Below, one piece after another: positions 1 to 10,057 of a stretch of DNA of 64,000 nt. Origin of the DNA: Isoetes taiwanensis (taxonomy: Eukaryota > Streptophyta > Lycopodiopsida > Isoetales > Isoetaceae); assembly GCA_021234155.1 (NCBI GenBank), contig JAJEKV010000036.1, forward strand, positions 1,432,777-1,496,776, read 5' to 3'. Both the position numbers and the translations under genes were made by a program. Numbering within the stretch: position 1 is the first letter of the stretch; every line of letters starts with the position of its first letter. The notes under the pieces were generated by a model. It ran no database searches, had not been told where the DNA came from, and saw only the letters and a program-made list of their open reading frames with translations.

Positions 1-17
1 GGTACTCCATCCATCCA

Positions 18-640
18 TCCATCCATTATCATACGCCATGTGTTATCGATATCATTGTTTTAATGTTGTGAATCCTTTTTGGCCCCGAAGGGGCCCGAAA
101 TTTTTTTAATATAACACGACCATATAACAATACATAACACTAAACCATTATGTCCAACACTTAAAAATTAAATCCCCCTTCAAACCCCCTTTGGTTTGGG
201 TGCATATTCACACGGGGGGTGACTCCGGGCATCGAGAGCTGTTGGATAAGCATATTCACCCTTTATTCCTTAATCTACACCGTACGTAAAGTTCCTCGTT
301 TGTGGGGTATGCAAGTACAAAATTTGCTATACTGTATAATAAGTTTTGCAAAATACTATAAGATTTGTGGTAATATACTACATGGTGTTGATTTTTACAT
401 GCGAAACATAATTTTAGGGGCTCTCGCTGCCCTACGTCACCCCCCTGTGAATATGCACCCAAACCAAAGGGGGTTTGAAGGGGGATTTAATTTTTAAGTG
501 TTGGACATAATGGTTTAGTGTTATGTATTGTTATATGGTCGTGTTATATTAAAAAAATTTCGGGCCCCTTCGGGGCCAAAAAGGATTCACAACATTAAAA
601 CAATGATATCGATAACACATGGCGTATGATAATGGATGGA
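18..640. mobile_element. foldback (long inverted-repeat) element, copy 1
   Basis: Bases 18-223 and about 436-640 are inverted copies of each other with essentially no mismatches (one indel near the inner end), around a loop of about 210 bp. The arms contain a GGCCCCGAAGGGGCCC block followed by a T-run, and the inner end reads TTTGGTTTGGGTGCATATTCAC. No ORF resembling a transposase is present, so it is non-autonomous. A relative lies at 10,990-11,522 in the opposite orientation. Whether the outer 60 bases of each arm belong to the element or to flanking DNA is uncertain, because copy 2 lacks them. Confidence 0.8.
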
Positions 641-1556
641 GAACCATTGGGATTTTTAATGATTCCATTAGAAGAAAAAATTAGAAATAAAAGCAAGTAC
701 TACGATGATCTATGAGAATGGAATTCTAAATCCTCTAAACTAGAATGCTAAAAGATGCATTTTATGCATGTAATAGTAGAACAATTGCATACTTATGGCA
801 TGGGTGGGACTCAAACCCAATCATATCATTGAAATCATTGCAGTCATATCTTTGCCAACATATGTTCTTGCAATAGGAAATACCATGTGAATTGATATTT
901 AGCTTGCGAAGATACTAGTATTCCATATTTGAAATATGACCCGACAATGCATTTACCAAAGCACGCAACCCTTTTTTGGTCAATACACCACATCATCTTA
1001 ATGCTAGATGATGCATGAAGGAAGATTCACAAACATAAATTCTCATACATAAAATAATAATAGAACTTTGTCCTTATCTTTTGTCACTATACCGAGTTAT
1101 TCCCGATGAATCAGAATCATCGAGCTCCATGACTTCTCATTGAAAACGTCATTTAGGCCAGGTTGGCCAATTTTTCTCTAACAAGCATGCCTTAGCAAAT
1201 AACTCATGAAATTGATGGATGCTCTTCACTTCTACCGTGTGTCAACACATAATTTTAGAAAAACATCTCCCTTAATCGAGACATCTTCTCTTTGGTAAAT
1301 ACTAACATGAGTCAAGCCTCGAAGTTGAATGCATCCAAGCCCATCTTCTAAAACAGAAATATCATTTGATTTGGAATCAACGGTCCATGTATAATTCATA
1401 ATATGAAACCTCTATTCTCGCTCTCGTGTATTTTGAGCTATGGCAAGAATGGCTTTAAGGGCCAAGGTCATAAGTCCAGGTTCCCATCCCGCCCCGAAAA
1501 ATCCTCGATATCGAAGATAAACAGGAGATATTTGCATCTTTCTTGCAAGAATAAAT
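641..1556. other. no gene seen; possible tRNA-derived SINE trace
   Basis: AT-rich spacer without a credible coding region. On the minus strand around 795-865 there is a B-box-like segment (GGGTTTGAGTCCC) preceded by an A-box-like TTGGCAAAGATATG, which suggests a decayed tRNA-derived SINE head. The rest shows nothing recognisable. Confidence 0.3.
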
Positions 1557-1566
1557 TTAGAGTTTT

Positions 1567-1750
1567 ACCTGCATTGTGTGCGTTTTGCCACTTCCGGTGG
1601 CACCATAAGCAAAAATTGTGGCACTATAGCCCTCGAACAACATGGGCAATATATGCTCCAGCTCCCCTGCAAAAATTTGAGTCAATTCATCCTTTTCTCC
1701 ATAGCAAGAATCCAGCTTGTATGTATAAGATTCATTAAGCAATATGAACT
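1567..1750 (-). pseudogene. kinesin motor-domain exon (kinesin-10-like) fragment
   Basis: The minus strand encodes a kinesin motor piece ending in the P-loop GATGSGKTHTM, preceded by LFEGYSATIFAY, the usual context of the ATP-binding loop. The wording YKLD-CYG-...-IFAGELEHILP best resembles plant kinesin-10/PAKRP2-type motors; that subfamily call is inference. The exon is bounded by a CAG acceptor at about 1,751 and a GTAAAA donor just after the P-loop, so genomic exon-intron structure is preserved. No other motor exons (switch I, switch II, neck) are visible nearby, so it is an isolated fragment and not a working gene. Confidence 0.7.
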
Positions 1751-1939
1751 GGAAAAAGTCTCTCGTCCAAGCAGAGCTTGAGGATAGACTTACCCTTTGT
1801 ATGGCAGATATCATAGAAGAATAAAAAAAAAAGGAAGAACTAATAACATATGTACAGGATGAAAGGCACTCAATTACAACCATTTCTGCAATTGGCATTA
1901 CCAATCTTGATATGCAGCAACAGTATATAAGCTGGGAGG

Positions 1940-2395
1940 AATAGAATAGAATAGAATAGTTTTTTTAACGTCCACGAAGACCAATAGGTCATGGGACCCA
2001 TACAATGGGCTAGTACAATCATTACTACTAGGATTAAAAAACCCCTGCCTCGAAAGGTTTTCAAGGGAAAAACCTTTGCAGTAATGATGATACTAGACAA
2101 GCTTAGATAATGACTACTGAGGGCTCAGTAATTGCAGACGTTTATCTAGAACCTCAAGTATGTATAATGCCAAGTCATGCACAGATGGTGCGCTGAGAAG
2201 TTGTGGAAGCGTGGAATGGAATGCTAAGGTCGAAAAATGATTCCGGACTATCTCAAAAGCAGGGCAACTCAGAAGAGTATGGCTTTCATCTTCAATAACC
2301 TGTAACTGGCAACAGGCACATAGTCTCGCTTCTCGCAGCAATTGCGGCCGCTCCCATCTACCTGTCTCAATCCGTAACACATATTCAGAACACAT
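1940..2395 (-). mobile_element. 5'-truncated LINE, 3' end with (TATTC)n tail
   Basis: On the minus strand a reading frame (2,395 to 2,114) carries the C-terminal cysteine-rich signature of plant LINE ORF2 proteins: GRWERP...RLCACCQLQVIEDESHTLLSCP. It is followed by a 3' UTR with AGACCTATTGG-like text, then GTGGACGTTAAAAAAA and a pentanucleotide tail (TATTC)n at 1,940-1,960. The same 3' UTR occurs at 7,318-7,440, so both belong to one family. Only about 450 bp remain, which is typical of 5' truncation during target-primed insertion. Confidence 0.8.
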
Positions 2396-2590
2396 ATTCA
2401 GAGGTTGCCCATGCTAACAAGAAAAGAAAAATTAGATCCGTAACAAAGATATGTGGAGTAGGCGAGGAGATGGCGATGGCATGACGAGGACACAACAAGG
2501 TACCAAAAGACGGGTCTTAAATGCCCAAAAGATGAGCAAGGAGGATATAAGGAAAAAAACTGAAAGCATTGCTGCAAACCCCAAAAGGAA

Positions 2591-2881
2591 ATGGCGAGCA
2601 GAGCGGATTTGATTTTGGTATTGGCTATGACAGTAATGCTGGTTTCAGCATCTGCCCAATCTTCGGGGCAGTCATGCACCAACTACGTAATGCTTGCAAA
2701 CTGCTTCCAGGCAGCCCAGAGCAGCTCCGGCGACCCTGGCTCCACATGTTGCAGCAGTATCGCCAAATTTGACAACTACAAAAATCGTGCCGACTGCCTT
2801 TGCCAGACAGTAACCCTCCACATATCTTTCTGGAGGGAGGGATTCACGTGTTGGAAGAACAGTACGACCTTTCTTTCTTGA
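2591..2881 (+). pseudogene. non-specific lipid transfer protein, N-terminal part
   Basis: The start codon opens a hydrophobic signal peptide (MASRADLILVLAMTVMLVS-ASA) followed by the first cysteines of the plant eight-cysteine fold: SCTNY, ANCFQ, the adjacent pair TCC and the CxC motif CLC. This spacing is that of LTP_2/LTPG-type proteins, secreted lipid binders of the cell wall. After CLCQTVTLHIS the frame loses family resemblance: the last two conserved cysteines are not at normal spacing and the ORF stops at 96 residues. It is probably a truncated copy, or a first exon whose intron begins near 2,820. It lies about 200 bp from a LINE end on the opposite strand. Confidence 0.6.
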
Positions 2882-3128
2882 TCCTAGTCCAAACATGTTT
2901 CCATTTCTTTCCCTTTCCATAGCTGCATGTCTCCAAGTAAGCAGCTGGCATCATGGATTCCACAAACCCTAACCGTGCCCTCAGCTGTGAATTTCATGAG
3001 AAAAGGGCTTCCATTATAAGCCCTTGGATCTTTTTGGATTAAAAGAGGGCTTTCTTTGTAAGCCCTCTGATCTTAACCATTGAGGAGCATGAAACAAAAA
3101 TTGCACAAATTGCATGCAAAAACTTGGT

Positions 3129-3250
3129 GCACTCTAGATATACTGATTAGTATGCCTCGTGCAATACGCTCATGAAATCATATGAAAACCATGCCAAAAA
3201 GCGTATAAAATCACAAAAAAAGCCCCCTGTTATAATGCTAGATATTTCAA
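3129..3250 (+). repeat. dispersed 124-bp repeat, copy a
   Basis: About 120 bp starting GTGCACTCTAGATATACTG and ending TGCTAGATATT recur almost unchanged at 17,231-17,354 (same strand). A diverged inverted copy lies at 6,829-6,945. Flanks differ at each site, so this is a mobile or captured segment of unknown class. Confidence 0.75.
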
Positions 3251-4380
3251 AAGATATGGACGTTGCTTGTTAGATAAGAAGAGATGGGCATTTCTTCTTA
3301 GGTAAGTTTTGGTAAGTTTTATTGAATATTTTGATATATCTAGTGTCAATGTTTACATGCATTATAATGACGAACGTTGGCATATGATATGTAGCCAGGT
3401 TCATTTGCTGCTTCTTTTCAAGTAATTGTGCATTCACATATTCTATTATGTGCACATTATATACAGCCATGTCTCCATAAAGAAATTCTTATTCTTGCAT
3501 TGAAAGGATGCCGCTTCCTTCTGAAGCAACCTATTATGCAAACAACTATTATGCAGCTTTGCTAAAAAGCTGGATGATCACTAAGAGGACGGATTGTATG
3601 AAGGCTGATTCGAATCTCCCAAATTACCATAACAATAATTAAGATAAGATGTAATATATTGCTCTGCAAGACTGTTTTAGCATGGTCGTTTCCATTTCCT
3701 GACCGGATAGATAGAGCTCGACATCCAATCTTCGGACATAATCTTGAACGATTTTAGCATGATGTTTTGTGACCAGATACATAGAGCTCAACATCCATTC
3801 CACATAACCCTTTTGGCTTCCATTGTTGATCTCATTGGTGAAACTGTGATGCAAACCCTTTCGCAAACTGATTTAACCAGGTATGCTAGTACTGGATAGC
3901 CTCATTGAAGCTAAAAGAAAAGAAAGCGCAATAATCAGTTTAGATTCAATGTAGTTTAGTTTCCAAAGAATGTTCTGCTATTTAAACTTACCTTCAAGGC
4001 ACCTTGCAGTTGCATGGAAGGGCACAATGATAGCAATATTTTAACATTAAATATCCCAAATGAAGATGGTACAACATTAGCTGCAACAAACTTCGATATT
4101 AAAAGTGTAAGAATTGTAGGAGGAAATGCTTTAATTAGCCACTACCAGCTGTGTCTATTAAGCCAAATGGAAGAAGAATGTGCAAAAACTGTCTCCAGTG
4201 CAAGGCCATCTTTGGAATTGGCCTGATAACGATGCATATCAGTGAAACAAAATAATCCTTATTTTCATAACAATTCCTCTTTGACCTAAGACAGAAGCCA
4301 TCCATGCTTGTCTATTGAGAATGTGCAAATACCTGGAACCAAAGAGTAAACTATGTCAGCATTATTCTCGCCAAAGGTAT
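3251..4380. other. no gene recognised
   Basis: AT-rich sequence with short ORFs only. Two imperfect copies of a short segment (AGATACATAGAGCTC...AACATCCAT) lie at about 3,709-3,810. No protein family could be recognised on either strand. Confidence 0.4.
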
Positions 4381-4389
4381 CCATGTAAT

Positions 4390-4870
4390 TCTGCCTCCAC
4401 GTGATTTAATGGCTCCCTCTTTAATAAGATCACTCAAAGTAGTATAGAGTATAATGCCTTCATTAAAATCATGCTGGTTCTGGCACCAAAAGACAACTAT
4501 ATCTTTGAATAGATTCTGCAAAGATTATGTAACCTTCTGCTTGGCATCAAGGAGCATGAGCACCAAGTCCATTTAATCCGTTTGACTTATCAAGCTTAGC
4601 GATCACTGAATCTTCACGTGCAAAAAAATATTAGTACGCGGAGAATAAACCTGGATTAAAACAAAAAGATCCTGGAATAAAGGAATACTATCCGGCATGG
4701 GAACCAAACAACAATAATGCAGATAGAAAAAAAGGGAGGACTCACCTTGACAGTGCCAATCGACACAAGCTTATGATTAGCAAGAGCTTGCTCTAGAAAC
4801 ATACTAACCAGCTCTGTGGCAGTGGGAGATTGTAAAACGCCAGAGCGCAGGGCCCATCTAATTGATGCCT
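4390..4870 (-). pseudogene. two exon-like segments of an unrecognised plant gene
   Basis: On the minus strand, 4,870 to 4,747 reads ASIRWALRSGVLQSPTATEL and continues to ANHKLVSIGTVK, ending at a GTGAGT donor. A second stretch (about 4,620 to 4,390) reads MDLVLMLLDAKQKVT, stop, then SLQNLFKDIVVFWCQNQH and a segment ending KSRGGRITWIPLA. Splice signal and protein-like composition support genuine exons, but the second has in-frame stops. I do not recognise the family. A helical-repeat protein such as a Mediator-type subunit is one guess, without proof. Confidence 0.4.
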
Positions 4871-5494
4871 TATAAAAACATAATCAATCCACATCGAACC
4901 TGCACCAAAACACTAGCTCCCACATCTCTGCTAAAAGGTATTGTCTTCTGAAGGAGTGGTTAATGATGCTGGAGTGACAAGGGGCAACGCTAGGCAAGGG
5001 GAATCAACTAATGCAACAACATTGTTTGCCGTTTTCTTGGAGCATCAAGGGGCAGAGACGCCGGAGGCAAACTTATTTTCTTTGCTTCAATTTCTATTGC
5101 CCTAAACAAATGTGTGAGATGAGAAGACCAAATAGGAGGAAAACAACTCCGTGCAAAAAATATACTACCAGATGATATGTTTTTTGCTACAGAAGCTGTA
5201 TCACCCATGCCTGAATAGCTCTATATCCAATAAGGTTGTGAAAAAAAAGAAATACCTGACATATCTGCGGAAAGAACAAGGATGATATATTTAACAAAAT
5301 TTGGACGTATCCAGATTTAATAGATAGTACTTCAAGAACACCATTTCAAGAATATATGTACTGTTTGATTCTTCTTGATTGTTATAATTTTTATAAATTT
5401 TAATTATATAAATTTATTTTTCAATTAAAGTTATAATTGTTATTAAAGAATAAACTTGATTTCAAAACGAATTTTCATTTGAATCTATTTAGAA
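4871..5494. other. no gene recognised
   Basis: Mixed sequence becoming strongly AT-rich after 5,330. Only short ORFs without family resemblance are present. Confidence 0.4.
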
Positions 5495-5890
5495 TTAGAC
5501 ATTTCAAGAATACAAAAGTTTCAATTTGTAGTGATTTAACAGATTTGAAATTCAGCAATCATGATAATTAAATGAAATCTGATGGTTTGATAAGCGATTG
5601 ACTTAAAACTATTATTAGAATTTAATAATTTACAAACTTTTACACTTTTAAAAATAGTTCAAGAAAAGTTTTAGGTCGAAATTAATTAAATGATATAAAA
5701 TTATTGGTTTAATAATAACTATTGAATAATTTATTATTGATGAAAATAAAATATATTGACATTTAATCAATAATAAACTATTTATTGTTTATTATACATA
5801 AACGTAATCATTTAATTAAATTCAATCTAATTTTTTTTTAAATATTTTGAAAAGAATAGTATTTTAATTATACGGATTTGGCTTAGACGA
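5495..5890. repeat. AT-rich repeat R with unoccupied Helitron target
   Basis: Bases 5,495-5,754 recur as a direct repeat at 6,581-6,828. The adjoining part 5,775-5,890 recurs around the Helitron at 11,540-11,625 and 16,112-16,150. At 5,856|5,857 the sequence reads GAAAAGAA|TAGTATTTTAATTATAC uninterrupted, exactly the site that is split by the Helitron in the other copy. Confidence 0.8.
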
Positions 5891-6064
5891 ACCTTTGGAG
5901 TTTATCGCCAAACAATATGAGGTAGTTTTAGTACACTTATTTCTATCATTTTCTCTAGATTGTTGACCATAAACCACCTTAAATGGTCAAACCAGATAAT
6001 ATTATCAGAACATTTCTCATCACATACCTTGTCGCAGTCACACTTGAAGAAGGGACAGTAAGTC

Positions 6065-6580
6065 CTAAAGATCCTCATGAGGTAAAAAATTGTTTCTTTT
6101 TTCCTCGATTTTAGCCATATGGCCTTTTTGACCGATATAAAGAGCAGTGTCAATCTGACAGGTCTTATTCAGTAATTCAAGATCAAAGGGCAACCTAATG
6201 TCAATCTTCCTGATATGCTTTGTAAAAGCAATAGCATCAGCTTCAGCTTTTAACGCTTCCTCCTTTTTAAGCCGTGCAAGTAGGACCCATGACTCCTTAC
6301 TGATAGGGGCAATAATTCCTAAGTTCTTGCTGGACCAGAGAGTCTGTCCAAATTGCTCACCATGAATTTCAACGTTTCTGCTTGACATAATAGGGAATGC
6401 CCCACAATTAAAGAAGTTGAGTTCCTTGAGACTGTATTCATCCAGTACTTTCCTTATCTTACTTTCATCATCAGCATCATACAATTCAGGTTCTTCAACT
6501 TCATTATTATCAAAAGGCCCGTTCTCAGCTAATACATCAATATCAAATAAACAATTGTCAAGGGTAGCTGGTAGGTCGTC
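6065..6580 (-). CDS. unrecognised acidic ORF between two direct repeats
   Basis: A minus-strand reading frame is open from about 6,570 to 6,065, roughly 165 residues without a stop; the first methionine is at 6,484, giving 139 residues. It begins acidic (PFDNNEVEEPELYDADDESK), continues with FFNCGAFPIMSSRNVEIHGE, then a lysine/glutamate-rich helix (LARLKKEEALKAEADAIAF) and ends HMAKIEEKRNNFLPHEDL. The composition is protein-like, unlike the surrounding AT-rich DNA. It is bracketed by direct copies of repeat R (5,495-5,754 and 6,581-6,828), which suggests a mobile unit or an exon fragment. Function unknown. Confidence 0.35.
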   Translation of the reverse strand, partial: DDLPATLDNCLFDIDVLAENGPFDNNEVEEPELYDADDESKIRKVLDEYSLKELNFFNCGAFPIMSSRNVEIHGEQFGQTLWSSKNLGIIAPISKESWVLLARLKKEEALKAEADAIAFTKHIRKIDIRLPFDLELLNKTCQIDTALYIGQKGHMAKIEEKRNNFLPHEDL

Positions 6581-6828
6581 TTAGACATTTCAAGAATATA
6601 AAAGTTTCAATTTGTAGTGATTAACAAATTTAAAATTTAGCAATCATGATAATTAAATGAAATCTGATGGTCTGATAAGCGATTGACTTAAAACTATTAT
6701 TAGAATTTCATAATTTACAAACTTTTACAGTTTTAAAAATAGTTTAAGAAAACGAAATTAATTAAATAATATAAAGTTATTGGTTTAATAATAACTATCG
6801 AATAATTTTTGTTGATGAAATAAAATAT
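6581..6828. repeat. second direct copy of repeat R
   Basis: Close copy of 5,495-5,754 with scattered substitutions and small deletions, in the same orientation. Confidence 0.8.
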
Positions 6829-6945
6829 CTAGCATAATAACAGGGTTTTTTTTTTTATATTTTTGTACAATTTTTACTAAGGTTTTTCTATGATTTCGGT
6901 GTTGTATTTGATAAGGTATACTAAATAGTATTTCTAGAGTGCGCC
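6829..6945 (-). repeat. diverged inverted copy of the 124-bp repeat
   Basis: Read on the minus strand it starts GCGCACTCTAGAAATACT and ends TATGCTAGATATTTT, parallel to the copies at 3,129 and 17,231 but clearly older. Confidence 0.6.
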
Positions 6946-7079
6946 CTTTCTGGATCCTTGATTTTTGTGGCACTTTTCAATGGTCACCTATGAATATTCA
7001 ATATTATTCCAAATTTAAGCATGCAAGGGTCGAGTAATGTATTTTAGGGTTCTTTGCATCTGTGCCTCTGTTTAGGGTT

Positions 7080-7290
7080 CTATGGTACACGGCCTGGATC
7101 TGTGCCAAGGAGGTGAGCAAACAAACCAGCTTTCTTTTGAACCTCGATTTGCCCTTTCGTTGCTAGTTGGTGCAGAGCTTCTGCAAGGAGCAAGGAAATA
7201 GGGGTGTTTGAGATATTCCACATAACCATGCTTTTCCATCCCGGTGCATTGCGACTATATATCTTTAGGGCAAGCGTTTCTTCTCCGATG
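7080..7290 (-). pseudogene. unrecognised coding fragment at LINE insertion edge
   Basis: The minus strand carries a protein-like stretch including LKIYSRNAPGWKSMVMWNIS and EALHQLATKGQIEVQKKAGL, ending at a stop at 7,080. Its upstream side is cut at about 7,291 by the microsatellite tail of the adjacent LINE. This looks like a host-gene end interrupted by the LINE. Family not recognised. Confidence 0.35.
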
Positions 7291-8790
7291 GAGGAAGGAA
7301 GGAAGGAAGGAAGGAAGGTACTTTTATCGTCCACGGAGACCAATCGGTCTATGGGACCCAATACAAAAACGCAGCAAGCGGATTCTTTGCCGGATTAAAA
7401 ACCCCTCCCCAAGGGTTTTCGAGGAAAAACAGGGCGAATCACCGCCGACAAACCGTGCTAATCATATAAAATGCGAAACATCCCAATATATACAGTCATG
7501 CACCATCCCCCTGAGTGCCTAGTCACGGACAAACAAAGGGGGCAAAGGTGACTCTCGCGGTCCAAAGACCTCCCGGATGTATGACCCGTGGCACGCATCG
7601 GACGGTGTGTTCATCGGCAAATGCAAGGGCACGTCCGGCCGCACTAAGGGAGCGATCTGGCCCGGATCCGACCGAACGCCGGGCAACTCGAAAGTGTGAG
7701 ACTCATCCTCAATGGCACCCGCTTGACAAAGACCGACAGAGCCCATCCCCGGCGGGCTCCCAATCCACCGCCCCGCCTCGATGCGAAGATGGTGGGCACT
7801 TTGTGGCGAATGGAGGCAATGAGTCCCGCGCTTTTTTGGGCGTACCGGGAACGCAGTAGAGCCGTGGCCCCGCTAACACGGGGTTGATGTGCTCTTGTAA
7901 TGGGCCATTTTGACCTGCTCTAGAGCAATGGGGTCCCGAGCTTGCCAAGGAAACAAGCATCTAGGTACTCCCTTGATTGTCGCCACGACGGGTCATTGGC
8001 GCTATTTTATGCGACATCCGATATCACCGCTGCGCTCCATCTGGCCGAACTCCATCTCTCTTACCCTCCAACAAAGGCCCCAAGCCGCCGGCGGACTCAT
8101 GGCCCGCAGTGTAAGCCCGTCGCGGGGAGCCGAGCATCACCCATAGTAACCACTTTCCAAAATAGGCGATGTGTCTATCAAGGGCTGCCACCGGCGCAAG
8201 AATCCGCCTCGCAGCGTATCCGATAGGGACTGGGGTTTCACCCAAGTGCCCGCACCAAAATGCCTTCACCTCCCAAGTCATTCAGTCGCCAAAGAGACAG
8301 CCAGCCCCAAACCCCGACCCGGTGATGCATGACGGGCTGGGCAGCCCGAATGCGATGTGACCGATGGCCCCAATCATATAGCTCGCCTGGTGACCTGTTG
8401 TTCTGCATGGCATAAAGCGCTTCCAGCACACTGTCACCCGCAAGCGGATAGACTTCCCAGCCAGAGCGGCGAGGGGAACTCCACCCCTAGGTACTTGTAG
8501 GTGGGCGTGGCGCCCACAGTCATGTCCCCCGATATGTGAGTCTGCAGGAGGCATGGGGTGACGGAAGAGGATATGAGAACCACCACGGTCTTGGCCGTTA
8601 TTGACGCCAAGCATGTCCAGAGTCCCGACAAAATGTGTCTAGGGCATCCGGGTGAGACCGCGATAGCTTCGGGGTGTGGGCGGCCAGGGCCAACATCGTC
8701 CGCATAGATGAGCTGGCGGATGACCTGGTGCAAAAGCTCAGTGAAGATCCTACTATAAAATGGAGCTCCATTTCTATCAAGGTAACTCGC
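7291..8790 (-). mobile_element. 5'-truncated LINE with reverse-transcriptase remnant
   Basis: Minus-strand remnant of a LINE ORF2. Near 8,700 the frame has the reverse-transcriptase active-site text RQLIYADDV followed by a PEAIAV segment. Further on are ALYAMQNN...ELYDWG (8,380-8,430), shared with the fragment at 29.46 kb, and near 7,700 the cysteine-region text CQAGAIEDESHTF, shared with the copy at 2.1-2.4 kb. Frameshifts and stops break it throughout. The 3' end reads GTCTCCGTGGACGATAAAAGTAC followed by (TTCC)n at 7,291-7,318. The GC-rich composition contrasts with the neighbourhood and generates many spurious ORFs on both strands. Confidence 0.8.
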
Positions 8791-8843
8791 TATACATACT
8801 TGTTTCATCCTGCATTCATTTTTCTCAAGCTTTTGGTTGCAAA

Positions 8844-9155
8844 ATGGCCTTCCGATCTGTTTTTCGTAGCTCTAATCTATGCTCTGTGTTTGCCTCCGAC
8901 GCTAGACTCTCTTGTCATCGCCATCTTTCTGAACTTGTTCAAAGAACCTTCTAGTTCAACTACCACAAAGGTCCTCTTTTGGCTAGAAAAAGGCCTCTTA
9001 ATGTTTATCTCATCTGGTATGGATCCTTCACCCCTGCACAAAGAGCCGTAGTCAAGGATTTCCTTACTTCTTTCAACTCAGCCGATGAGAAAATGCCTTC
9101 TGTTAGCTCATGGTGGAAAAAGACTGCTGGTTACAAGAACACTGCCGTTTTAGAA
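8844..9155 (+). pseudogene. EXORDIUM / phosphate-induced-1-like fragment
   Basis: From the ATG at 8,844 one frame reads through a single TAG (8,952) into text diagnostic of the plant EXO/PHI-1 family: YHKGPLLARKRPLNVYLIWY, GSFTPAQRAVVKDFL and PSVSSWWKKTAGYK. These proteins are secreted, promote growth and are about 300 residues long; here only the first third remains. There is no convincing signal peptide, and similarity ends near 9,155, where an unrelated frame begins. It lies directly 5' of the LINE insertion point on the other strand. Confidence 0.7.
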
Positions 9156-9720
9156 TCTGTGTTCAAGATCCACGCAGAATATTTGAGTTGTTTACTCAAA
9201 CAGAGTTGTCACTGCCAAAGATCAACGAAGTTCTATTCTCTTTTATGCCAGTCCCTTCTGAGTTTGCCGCCCTTGTTCAAGCAACAGTTAACCCCTGCAA
9301 TAGGTACCTTCATAGCTCAGATTGATGGCATATCATCTGTCTGAATTCAATAAATCTTGCATAATATCTTGCTCCATCTCACTGGTATGTTCGTCTCTTT
9401 TTCACATTAACAACGGTTGGGTGCTCTGCTCGTTACAAGGTAAAGACTGTGTTTGGACTATCTTCCTGCAGACATGTGTTTTGGTTGATGTTTATTAAAG
9501 AAATGCCAGCCGAAATTTAAACGCTAGTAGAAACACCATGACCTTAACTTCATTTGTGATCTGGAAATAGGCATCGAGATACTTCTGGATGCTGTAAGGG
9601 CCAGCCTCACATCCATAGCAGGCATCCAAAGTTCTTTTCAACAAGAAATTCGTGCTATGACATCCTTTTACAGTCGGCTCTTGCTTTCACAGGCTATGGC
9701 TTTGGCTAAGACATGGGATA
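9156..9720 (+). other. coding-like stretches, family not recognised
   Basis: Frame 9,152-9,325 reads RRIFELFTQTELSLPKINEV and EFAALVQATVNPCNRYL. A second stretch after an AG at about 9,570 reads GIEILLDAVRASLTSIAGIQ and continues to LLLSQAMALAK. Both look like exons but I cannot assign them. Confidence 0.3.
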
Positions 9721-9729
9721 TGGAAACCT

Positions 9730-10057
9730 GCATAAATTTGGCTCTAAACCATGCATGCACTACTGCTTTAGGCAATGGTAGTTCTAGCTTCATGGGAACT
9801 GCCATGTTGGGCTTCGATGAACAAGCTTCAAGAACATCATCAAGCAACCAGAGCTCTAAATTTCAAAAGCGAGAAGGATTAAGAATTGTATGTGCATATG
9901 AAAAGATTCTGATTGCAAATAGATCCGCATTATGAGAGCGGTCCATGAATTAGGTATTCCTTGTGTAGCAGTTTATTCAACGATAGACAGATGGGCCTTG
10001 CATGTGCAGCTTGTAGATGATGCAGTCTGTATTGGGGAGGCTCCTAGCAATAAATCG
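9730..10057 (+). pseudogene. plastid biotin carboxylase (acetyl-CoA carboxylase) 5' fragment
   Basis: A serine-rich leader resembling a transit peptide (NGSSSFMGTAMLGF...) leads into EKILIANR, the conserved start of the biotin carboxylase domain. After a break it continues in another frame with [16 protein letters not shown] and [14 protein letters not shown], immediately followed by a GTAAGC donor at 10,057. The codons for the GEIAVRV-like segment after ANR are missing and the frame shifts, so it is a pseudogene. Retention of the intron donor argues for a DNA-level copy of a nuclear gene for plastid fatty-acid synthesis. No later exons are visible. Confidence 0.75.

Noticed and set aside
219-497. 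92-codon frame in the loop of the foldback element
   Set aside because: Not conserved in the second copy and runs into the inverted arm. Chance frame.
7515-8614. Many GC-rich open frames on both strands
   Set aside because: They overlap the decayed minus-strand LINE. Only that strand has reverse-transcriptase and cysteine motifs; the others are shadows of GC-rich codons.
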